From NCBI GenBank assembly GCA_903921135.1, contig CAIXOY010000429.1:1-15561 (forward strand): 15,561 nt of DNA, read 5' to 3'. This document shows positions 6,377-13,033 of the stretch, piece after piece. The notes under the pieces are model-generated. The model searched no databases. It worked only from the letters and a program-made list of their open reading frames with translations, and had not been told where the DNA came from. This stretch comes from an uncultured Gammaproteobacteria bacterium. Lineage in GTDB: Bacteria; Pseudomonadota; Gammaproteobacteria; Pseudomonadales; UBA5518. Numbering within the stretch: the stretch's first letter is position 1; each line of letters begins with the position of its first letter. Made by a program: the position numbers and the translations under genes.

Positions 6377-7977
6377 GCGACAGCCTCACGCAGAAGGTCC
6401 GACGCTTTCTCGCCGATCATGATGACGGTGGCGTTGGTGTTGCCCGAAGGGAGCGTGGGCATGACCGAAGCGTCTGCTACCCACAGGCGCTCGACGCCGC
6501 GTACGGCAAGGCGGTGGTCCACGACGGCGCCATCGTCCTTGCCCATGCGGCAGGTGCCCACCGGGTGGTACATCGGGAAAGCATTCGTGCGGACGAACGA
6601 CTCGAGGTCTGCATCCGACACGAGCGTGTGCCCGGGATGACGCTCGCCGTGCACGATGGATCTGATCGCGGGTTGTTCGAGCACGTGTCGTCCCAGCCGC
6701 AGACCCTTGATCATGTCTGCAACATCCTCCTGTGAGCCCAGCAACTCGTGGTGGATGCGCGGCCGGTCCGCAGGGTCGGGCGAGCGCAGTGAGATGGTGC
6801 CGCGGCTGCGAGGCCGCATGAGGCCCACACAGACCGCGAATACCTGTTCGCGGCAGAGCCGCGCGCCCGCCTCGTGAAAGTCATACGCAAACGGGGACAT
6901 GATCAACTGGATGTCCGGAATTTCCTTGTCGGGACTGCTCCTCACGAAGGCCTGCGCATGGCCTATCGACGTGGTCAGCGGCCCGCGACCGCGCAGCAGG
7001 AAATTCAGCCCGTGCACGATGTTCCGCAAAGGCCCGGTGTCGGTCGAGAGCGTAGGGCTGTCGACGAAAGTGGTCGTGAGGACTGCGGGATGCTCCTGCA
7101 GATTCGCCCCCACGCCGGGTAGGTCCGATATCACGGGTATGCCGAATCCCTGCAGCATGTCTCCGGGCCCTATGCCCGATATCTGTAGCAACTTCGGGCT
7201 GCTCAGGCTCCCCGCCGACACCACGACACCGCAGTTCGCCTTAAGACGGACTGTCTGGCCGCCATGCGTGTACTCGACGCCACAGGCCCGCCGGCCCTCG
7301 AAAAGAACACGATGCACGACGCAGCCTGTGCGTACCTCGAGGTTGGGCCTGCGCACGCCGCGCAGATACGCCTGCGACGTGGAGTGGCGCCAGCCGTCTT
7401 TTTGTGATGCCTGGACGTAGTCCACGCCCTCGGGCTTTTCCCCGTTGAGGTCCGGATTGCGTTCGATGCCGGCTTCTTCCGCCGCGCGCATCCAGATATC
7501 GGTGAGCGGGTGGGGCGCACGGCAATCGGAGACGGCCTGCGGGCCGCCGACACCACGGAAAGTTCCGCCGCCACGTTCGTTGTGTTCCATGCGCTTGAAG
7601 TAGGGCAGCACGTCGGCGGACGACCAGCCCTCGTTGCCCAGGCTCGCCCAGTGATCGAAGTCCCGGGGGTGGGACCTGATGAACATCATGCCGTTGATCG
7701 AACTCCCACCACCGAGCAGGCGCCCGGCGGGCCAGACATGTACCGCGCCGCCGAGGGACGCATCAGGCTCGAGTTCGTATTTCCAGTTCAGCTTGTCGCT
7801 GGCCACCGCCAGGATGCTGCCGGCCGGGATGCGGCTGCGCAGATCGCCATCCGTGCCGCCCGCCTCCAGCAGTGCGACGCGCTTGCTGCGATCCTCCGAC
7901 AGGCGGTTGGCGAGCACGCAGCCCGCGGAGCCGCCGCCCACGATTATCCAGTCGAACGTTGCCTGCGAACTGCTCAT
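6373..7977 (-). CDS. GMC-family FAD-dependent oxidoreductase (choline dehydrogenase-like)
   Basis: This 534-residue flavoprotein oxidises an alcohol to an aldehyde or ketone with FAD. The N terminus has the Rossmann motif IIVGGGSAGCVLANRLSED (11-29) and an acidic residue ending strand 2 (LLEAGG). GMC signature 1 is at GRLLGGGSSINGM (85-97), and signature 2 at SAGSLSSPKLLQISGIGP (about 254-271). The catalytic His is H471 in YHPVGTCRMG, with its Asn partner in PSGNTNATVIMIGEKA (510-525). It has no signal peptide, so it is cytoplasmic. An in-frame ATG at 8076 would put the promoter inside the gene and add a non-conserved tail, so the ATG at 7977, preceded by a GGTGG-rich stretch, is preferred. 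It is the first gene of the operon with the DUF2817, nitrilase and ALDH genes. The family covers many alcohols; choline is not implied. Confidence 0.94.
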   Translation of the reverse strand: MSSSQATFDWIIVGGGSAGCVLANRLSEDRSKRVALLEAGGTDGDLRSRIPAGSILAVASDKLNWKYELEPDASLGGAVHVWPAGRLLGGGSSINGMMFIRSHPRDFDHWASLGNEGWSSADVLPYFKRMEHNERGGGTFRGVGGPQAVSDCRAPHPLTDIWMRAAEEAGIERNPDLNGEKPEGVDYVQASQKDGWRHSTSQAYLRGVRRPNLEVRTGCVVHRVLFEGRRACGVEYTHGGQTVRLKANCGVVVSAGSLSSPKLLQISGIGPGDMLQGFGIPVISDLPGVGANLQEHPAVLTTTFVDSPTLSTDTGPLRNIVHGLNFLLRGRGPLTTSIGHAQAFVRSSPDKEIPDIQLIMSPFAYDFHEAGARLCREQVFAVCVGLMRPRSRGTISLRSPDPADRPRIHHELLGSQEDVADMIKGLRLGRHVLEQPAIRSIVHGERHPGHTLVSDADLESFVRTNAFPMYHPVGTCRMGKDDGAVVDHRLAVRGVERLWVADASVMPTLPSGNTNATVIMIGEKASDLLREAVA

Positions 7978-8007
7978 CCCACCACCCGGTCGGTCGCTTC
8001 GGCGGGC

Positions 8008-8036
8008 AGTATAGGTTCGCCCCGAACCCGTGGAAT
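8008..8036 (-). promoter_or_regulatory. Candidate promoter of the GMC operon with an operator in its spacer
   Basis: On the minus strand a strong -10 box TATACT (plus-strand 8008-8013) lies 17 bp from ATTCCA (8031-8036), a poor -35 match. Transcription would start near 8001 and give a leader of about 24 bases. The perfect inverted repeat GGTTCG-CCC-CGAACC (8014-8028) fills the spacer and abuts the -10. Weak -35 with strong -10 is typical of activator-dependent promoters, and an inverted repeat inside the spacer suits a repressor or a spacer-binding activator. Confidence 0.5.
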
Positions 8037-8144
8037 TCTTCGATTCGGACAATTCTCTATTCCATCCGAACATCATTGCTGTGATGCGGGAGCCGAATGT
8101 CTGGTGACGCCAGGAGTTCCCCCGAACGGAAAATAAACTTGATG

Positions 8145-8161
8145 GAATCAGTTTTTGATTC
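8145..8161. repeat. Inverted repeat upstream of the TonB-dependent receptor
   Basis: GAATCA-GTTTT-TGATTC has perfect 6-bp arms and a 5-base centre. It lies about 90 bp before the receptor start and overlaps a TGGAAT copy. It could be an operator or an upstream activator site. It is AT-rich and short, so chance is possible. Confidence 0.3.
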
Positions 8162-8251
8162 TTTCGAATATGCCCTGCTGACGACCCGCAAATAGACTCC
8201 GATCACGATTCCCCCCTTCTAAACCGCCATCCTGATTCGCGGAGACCCGCC

Positions 8252-10552
8252 ATGACCCACCGTTCTATTGCCCCCATGTTCGCGCCCTCGGTACTTGCCG
8301 TCGCAATCGCATTGTTGTCGTCTGGTGCTGCGAATGCGGCCGAAACCATCGAGGAGATCGTCGTCACTGCTGCCAAGCGCGGGGACCAGGCTCTGCAGGA
8401 CACGCCGATGACCATACAGGCCATCACCGGCGATACCCTTCGGAAACTGGGTGCCAGCAGCATTGAGGACATCGCGGGGCGGGTGCCGGGCTTCACCGCC
8501 TTCAATGCAGGCACCAACCAGAAAAAACTGAAGATGCGCGGCATCTCCAGCACATCCGAGTCCGAACCGCAGGAAACCGTCTCGGTCTATCTGGACGACG
8601 TACCGATGACGGGCAACGGAGGCACCAACAACGAGAATGGCTCCTCGCCTGATCTCTCGCTTTTCGACCTGGAGCGTGTCGAGGTCCTGAAGGGGCCGCA
8701 GAGCACACTCTACGGTGCAGGCGCCATGGGTGGCACGGTTCGCTACATCACGAACCGCCCCGATACCGAGGCCTTTGCCGGCAAGGTGGGGGCGGGGCTC
8801 TCTTCGACCAAGAGCGGTGACGAGAGCTGGAAAACGGATCTCATGCTGAACGTCCCGCTGAGCGATACCTTCGCAGTACGTGTGGTGGGCGGCTACCGCT
8901 CCGACGGCGGCTACATCGACAACCTGGTCCAGACAGGTACTGCCTATCAGACCAAGAAAGGCCCCGAAGACAACACCGACGGCAGTGACCTCACCACGGG
9001 AACCATCACGGCGCTGTGGAAGCCCACCGAGCAATTGAACATTCTCGGCCGTTACAGCAAGCATGAGTACAACGTCGACGGCGAGAGCAGCGTGGACCGC
9101 GACGTCAAGGTGAAGGTCGCCGGGCTGAAACTGGACCGCGACGACCTCGAGCAGGTGCGTTTCCTCGAGGAGGTGAACGAAGACGACATCGATGTCTACA
9201 GCCTCACCCTCGAGTACGACCTTGGCTGGGCGAGTCTTACCTCTGCCACATCGCGTTACGAGCGCACCGTCTATGACGTGCAGGACACCTCTGTCGTCCC
9301 GCAGTTGTTCTTCGGTGTCCCGTCAGCGGTGGTCGGTGGCCCTACGCAGATCGCGGCGCCACTGGTGAACGACAACAAGCACGAGCAAACGGTGGAGGAG
9401 TTGCGCCTCGCTTCCCAGGGAGACGGAGCACTGTCCTGGGTCGTCGGCTACTACTGGTTCGACATGGACAAGTCCTTCAGCCAGAACGGCGTCGTCGAAG
9501 GGCTCGACGACTGGCTGGGTGGCCTCACAGATCTGCTGGGCAATCCGGATATTCCCTACGAGGCGGTCACGGACCAGACCATGGAACAGACCGCCGTCTT
9601 CGGTGAGGTCACCTGGGATTTCGCGGATGCGTGGTCGCTGGTAGCGGGCCTGCGCTGGTTCAAGGCGAAGCAGGACTTCAGCCAGGCCGCGAATGGCCTG
9701 ATCAACGGTGGCGCCACGCTGCGCACCGGTGATGCCGACGAGGACGACGTCAATCCCAAGGCAACGCTGTCATACAAGGCCTCGGATGATGTGATGTTCT
9801 ACGGCACCGTGTCGCGTGGGTATCGCATCGGCGGCATCAACCAACCCGTCCCGCTTGATGCCGGCACCGGCTGCCGCGCGGAAGTGAACGCATTGGGGCT
9901 CACTGCCGCCCCGCTCGACTTCGGGTCCGACTTCATCTGGAACTACGAACTGGGCGCCAAGTCCACTCTTGCGGATGGCAGGGTGCAGCTGAATGCTGCT
10001 GCGTATCACATCGACTGGAAAGACATTCAGGTGCGCAAGCAGTTGGCTTGCGGCTTCACCTTTTTTACCAACACGGCCAAGGCGACCGTCGACGGCTTTG
10101 AAGTCGACCTCCAGGCCCAGGTCACCGATGCATTCTTCCTGTCGGCAACGGCGGGCTACAACAATGGTCAGCTCGACAAGGATGACGCCTTCCTCGGTGC
10201 TGAATCGGGCGACACGGTGCCGGGTGTTTCCGACTTCACCTTCAGTGCCAGCGCCGAGTACAGCTTCCCGCTGGCGGGTCGGGACGCCTTCCTGCGCGCC
10301 GATTACACCTACGGTAGTCAGTTCGATTCGCAGTTCCGCACCAACGACCCGGCCAACCGCGAGGCCGGTGGCTTCGGCATCCTGAACGTGCGTACTGGCG
10401 TGGATCTCATGGAGGCCTGGAACGTGAGCCTGTTCCTGAACAACGTGGCTGATGAGCGCGGTGTCTCGGGGACGCAGAGCAACCTCTTCGGGGACTATGA
10501 GTTCATCGTACGCCCGCGTACCGTGGGGCTCAGCACGCTTTACTCCTTCTGA
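8252..10552 (+). CDS. TonB-dependent outer-membrane receptor
   Basis: This 766-residue receptor drives active uptake across the outer membrane using TonB-ExbBD energy. A signal peptide spans residues 1-29 (cleavage near NA-A), followed by the TonB box EEIVVTA (34-40). The plug domain (about 45-160) shows the expected LGASSIEDIAGRVPGF, MRGISS, VYLDDVPM, LERVEVLKGPQSTLYGAGAMGG and RYITNRPD blocks. The remainder is the 22-strand barrel with many aromatic-ended strands, ending in the Phe required for outer-membrane insertion (STLYSF). Length is normal for receptors that lack an N-terminal signalling domain. GGAGA lies six bases before the ATG. It is cotranscribed with the GPH transporter (41-bp gap) and divergent from the GMC operon, so its ligand is probably the substrate of that operon rather than an iron chelate; that is inference from context. 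Confidence 0.95.
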   Translation: MTHRSIAPMFAPSVLAVAIALLSSGAANAAETIEEIVVTAAKRGDQALQDTPMTIQAITGDTLRKLGASSIEDIAGRVPGFTAFNAGTNQKKLKMRGISSTSESEPQETVSVYLDDVPMTGNGGTNNENGSSPDLSLFDLERVEVLKGPQSTLYGAGAMGGTVRYITNRPDTEAFAGKVGAGLSSTKSGDESWKTDLMLNVPLSDTFAVRVVGGYRSDGGYIDNLVQTGTAYQTKKGPEDNTDGSDLTTGTITALWKPTEQLNILGRYSKHEYNVDGESSVDRDVKVKVAGLKLDRDDLEQVRFLEEVNEDDIDVYSLTLEYDLGWASLTSATSRYERTVYDVQDTSVVPQLFFGVPSAVVGGPTQIAAPLVNDNKHEQTVEELRLASQGDGALSWVVGYYWFDMDKSFSQNGVVEGLDDWLGGLTDLLGNPDIPYEAVTDQTMEQTAVFGEVTWDFADAWSLVAGLRWFKAKQDFSQAANGLINGGATLRTGDADEDDVNPKATLSYKASDDVMFYGTVSRGYRIGGINQPVPLDAGTGCRAEVNALGLTAAPLDFGSDFIWNYELGAKSTLADGRVQLNAAAYHIDWKDIQVRKQLACGFTFFTNTAKATVDGFEVDLQAQVTDAFFLSATAGYNNGQLDKDDAFLGAESGDTVPGVSDFTFSASAEYSFPLAGRDAFLRADYTYGSQFDSQFRTNDPANREAGGFGILNVRTGVDLMEAWNVSLFLNNVADERGVSGTQSNLFGDYEFIVRPRTVGLSTLYSF

Positions 10553-10593
10553 TGCTCTGGAGGGTAGAGGCAACACCGGAGACCTGAGCCAGC

Positions 10594-11925
10594 ATGAACC
10601 GAATCGGTACCGCCAGGTTGCTGGCCTATTCAGCACCCGCGGTGCCGATCTCGATGCTGACGATGCCGCTGATCATGTTTGTGCCGACGTTCTATGCGCA
10701 GGAACTCGGCCTCGGGCTTGCGTCGGTCGGTCTGGTGTTCTTTCTCGCGCGGGCCTGGGACGGGATCATCGATCCCGTCGCGGGCTACCTCTCTGACAAG
10801 ACCCGGTCACGCTGGGGAAGGCGCAAGCCCTGGGTGTTGGCAGCAACCCCCTTCCTCATGGTGCTGACGGTACTGCTCTGCCAGCCTCCCGAGAATGTGA
10901 GCGGCACATACCTGTTCGTTGTGATCATGCTCTTCTACGTGGCATGGGCGGCGCTGCAGATTCCCTACCAGTCCTGGGGAGCGGATCTTTCCGACGATTA
11001 CCTCGAGCGCAACCGCATCGTGGGTTATCGCGAGGGCGCGCTCATGGCAGGCGTGCTCGTGGCCACCGGGCTGCCGATCCTGATACTGCCGGAGCAGGAT
11101 CCGTCCCTGCGCGAGATCCTGAGGGTCTTCACCTGGTCGGTACTCGTCATCCTGCCTGTCACCGTGCTGATCGCCCTGCGAGGCTGCGGCCCCGGACCTG
11201 CCCCGCGGCAGGACGTGCCGCCGCTGCGAGACGCGCTCTCCTCTGTTGCCCGCAACCGGCACTTCATGCGTCTGCTGGCGGGCCTGTTCGCGCTGTGGCT
11301 GGGGCTGCACATCTACAACGCCTGCATCATCATGGTGCTGGACTTCATTGCGAAACTTCCCAGCTCCGCTTTTCTCGAGTTCGTACTTGCCCAGTTCGTG
11401 GTTGGCGTTGCGTTCACACCCTTCATCGTCAAGTTGGCAAATCGCTTTGGAAAGCACCGTGTGCTGGCGTGCTCGGCCATCGGGGTGGGTGCGTTGCTGC
11501 CGCTCTACTTCGTCATCCCGCCGGACGCCTACTGGGTCGTGTTCGGGCTGTTTCTGCTGAAAGGGCTGGTGATCTCGCCGATATGGGTCCTGCCGACCTC
11601 GATCGTGGCGGATGCAGTTGACGTGGGCATGCTGGAAGGCGGCGGCGACCAGGCGGGCACGTATATGGCCCTGTACAACCTGATCAACAAACTGGCGCTG
11701 GCGCTGAGCGTGGGTATCGCCTTGCCGCTACTCGGCCTGCTGGGTTTTGATCCCGCGGGGGAAAACGGGCCGTCTGCGATTGTCGATCTGGGATTGGTGG
11801 GACTGGTGCTGCCCGGTCTGGTGTGGCTGGGCGCCATTGCCGCGCTCTGGAACTATCCCGTGACCAGGGAATTCCATGCGGATGTGCGGCGGCAACTGGC
11901 CGCTGGCTCCTCAGCGACGGAATGA
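10594..11925 (+). CDS. GPH-family (MelB-type) MFS cation symporter
   Basis: This 443-residue inner-membrane protein has about 12 hydrophobic segments and belongs to the glycoside-pentoside-hexuronide:cation symporter branch (MFS_2). The diagnostic block is FLARAWDGIIDPVAGYLSDK followed by TRSRWGRRKPW (about 51-80). R53, D56 and D60 fall at the places of Arg52, Asp55 and Asp59, the cation-site helix of E. coli MelB, so coupling to sodium or protons is likely. Other family marks are IPYQSWGADLS and R-N-R-I-VGYREG after helix 4. It sits 41 bp after the receptor gene and would carry the periplasmic substrate into the cytoplasm, where the GMC, DUF2817 and nitrilase enzymes act. No sugar enzymes are nearby, so a non-sugar substrate is plausible. 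Its last 15 bp overlap the end of the convergent AraC gene. Confidence 0.92.
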   Translation: MNRIGTARLLAYSAPAVPISMLTMPLIMFVPTFYAQELGLGLASVGLVFFLARAWDGIIDPVAGYLSDKTRSRWGRRKPWVLAATPFLMVLTVLLCQPPENVSGTYLFVVIMLFYVAWAALQIPYQSWGADLSDDYLERNRIVGYREGALMAGVLVATGLPILILPEQDPSLREILRVFTWSVLVILPVTVLIALRGCGPGPAPRQDVPPLRDALSSVARNRHFMRLLAGLFALWLGLHIYNACIIMVLDFIAKLPSSAFLEFVLAQFVVGVAFTPFIVKLANRFGKHRVLACSAIGVGALLPLYFVIPPDAYWVVFGLFLLKGLVISPIWVLPTSIVADAVDVGMLEGGGDQAGTYMALYNLINKLALALSVGIALPLLGLLGFDPAGENGPSAIVDLGLVGLVLPGLVWLGAIAALWNYPVTREFHADVRRQLAAGSSATE

Positions 11926-12918
11926 CTTCGGCGAGACGCCGAAATGCCGTTTGAACGCTGCCGTGAAGTTGCCCGGAAATTCATACCCCACGAGCTCCGA
12001 CACGCGGTAGATCGTGAGCGCGTCGTCTTTCAGCAGGCGGGCGGCTTCGTTCATGCGCTGCGTCTGGCAGTACTGCGCCACCGTCATGCCGAACTGGTGA
12101 CGAAAGCCCTGCGTGAGCTTGTTCTGGTTGATCCCGAGCCTGCGCGCCAGTTGCTCGAGCGTGGGAGGGTTGGTGTGCTCGCGCGAGATGATGTCGGCCG
12201 CTTCCTGCAGGAGCGTGATATCGCGGCTGCGCAGGCGTGGTGCAGTGTCGCCCTCCGAGCCGCCCGCCAGAAGATGCAGCGTCGCGCACAACAGTTCGAG
12301 TGCCACCGCCTCGGTCTGCACCGAGCGCAAGGTGCCGCTGTAAGCCGAATTCAGCAGGCTGCGTACGCGGGAGACCATATCGGGCGTGGGACGGAACTGC
12401 CCGCCGTAACTCACCGGCAAGCTGCGCGCGAAGGCCTGTATGGGCGTGGGCAGTTTCCCGATGTGGTCTTCGAACAGTCGTGGGAGCAGTTCGGGGCCGC
12501 AAATGATGGTGAGGTACTCGTGGGGCGTGCCGGCCCGGGTGACCTCCCGCTTGGCGGTGCCTACCGGCTGGATGAGGATGCCGCCGTTCAGCCCGTCATT
12601 GGCCATGGGCTCGTCGCTGCCGAGCTGGATGTGGCTGCGCCCGGACAGGTGGAAATTGAATTTGAGATGACCCTCGCCGACGAATACTTCCTCGAGGTCT
12701 GTTTCTGGCGCGCCCTTGCCGCCGAGCAGGAACAGGTCATCGCTGATGTACACGTAATCGACGAAGCCGGTGCCGTCTCCCATCGGCAGGCGTGCTCCCC
12801 TGCCTTCGGCGTAGGGGCTCCTTGCCCGGATCACGGGGTCTCCGCTGGCCGCCAGTGCACGGACATCGGAGCTGATCCGGCGGATCGGGGCTGGCATCGC
12901 GACGGCAGTGTTCATCAT
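11911..12918 (-). CDS. AraC/XylS-family transcriptional regulator
   Basis: The protein (335 residues from the ATG at 12918, or 334 from the adjacent ATG at 12915) has a C-terminal AraC-type double helix-turn-helix in its last 100 residues. The first HTH is at PTLEQLARRLGINQNKLTQGFRHQFG and the second around YRVSELVGYEFPGNFTAAFKRHFGVSPKSFRR, which is the family signature. The N-terminal part (GHLKFNFHLSGRSHIQLG, then IQPVGTAKREV and EYLTIICG) looks like the effector domain of PchR-like regulators. This family usually activates neighbouring genes when a small ligand binds. It diverges from the acyl-CoA ligase and lies next to the receptor-transporter pair, so it is the likely sensor of the locus. 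An in-frame ATG at 13035 would overlap the ligase start and add about 40 non-conserved residues, so it is rejected. Confidence 0.93.
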   Translation of the reverse strand: MMNTAVAMPAPIRRISSDVRALAASGDPVIRARSPYAEGRGARLPMGDGTGFVDYVYISDDLFLLGGKGAPETDLEEVFVGEGHLKFNFHLSGRSHIQLGSDEPMANDGLNGGILIQPVGTAKREVTRAGTPHEYLTIICGPELLPRLFEDHIGKLPTPIQAFARSLPVSYGGQFRPTPDMVSRVRSLLNSAYSGTLRSVQTEAVALELLCATLHLLAGGSEGDTAPRLRSRDITLLQEAADIISREHTNPPTLEQLARRLGINQNKLTQGFRHQFGMTVAQYCQTQRMNEAARLLKDDALTIYRVSELVGYEFPGNFTAAFKRHFGVSPKSFRR

Positions 12919-12942
12919 GTGGCCCGCTGAAGGGACGGCCCG

Positions 12943-12948
12943 ATTGTA
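12943..12948 (-). promoter_or_regulatory. Candidate -10 box of the AraC-type regulator gene
   Basis: The minus strand reads TACAAT, matching five of six consensus bases, and would start transcription near 12936, about 18 bases before the regulator ATG. No good -35 is present at 16-18 bp. On the opposite strand TTCACA (12949-12954) is a five-of-six -35 match for the ligase, but no acceptable -10 follows at standard spacing. The 115-bp gap (12919-13033) must hold both start regions. Confidence 0.4.
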
Positions 12949-13033
12949 TTCACAAACCACCCGGCGGTGCCATCGCGTGCCCCACGGTCGCTGAGGCGCC
13001 GGTATCAACGCCCTGCACGGGCCAAGGCTCATC

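Larger units (their letters stand above)
7978..8251. promoter_or_regulatory. Divergent control region between the GMC operon and the TonB-dependent receptor
   Basis: This 274-bp gap is the longest noncoding stretch of the window and is more AT-rich than the genes beside it. It holds the minus-strand promoter described separately and a 15-bp perfect inverted repeat. CCGAAY (Y = C or T) occurs on the plus strand at 8022, 8066, 8093 and 8122 and inverted at 8043-8048. TGGAAT occurs at 8031 and 8143 and inverted at 8059-8064. A further 6-bp inverted repeat is at 8145-8161. No confident plus-strand promoter for the receptor gene could be picked; its ribosome-binding site GGAGA is at 8241-8245. The density of short repeats suggests binding by one or more regulators, with the nearby AraC-type protein as the leading candidate. 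Confidence 0.6.

Noticed and set aside
7978..8076. Upstream in-frame ATG for the GMC oxidoreductase (start at 8076)
   Set aside because: It would add 33 non-conserved residues and place the TATACT promoter and inverted repeat inside the coding region; the FAD-binding strand begins normally after Met at 7977.
8219..9064. Long minus-strand open frame (281 codons) inside the TonB-dependent receptor gene
   Set aside because: It lies fully antisense to a gene with unmistakable receptor motifs and has no recognisable domain; long antisense frames are expected in GC-rich DNA.
9770..10636. Minus-strand open frame (288 codons) overlapping the receptor C terminus and transporter start
   Set aside because: Antisense to two well-supported genes; its predicted protein shows no family motif.
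11944..12930. Plus-strand open frame (328 codons) antisense to the AraC-type gene
   Set aside because: The minus-strand frame has a clear AraC HTH; the plus-strand product is low-complexity and unmatched.
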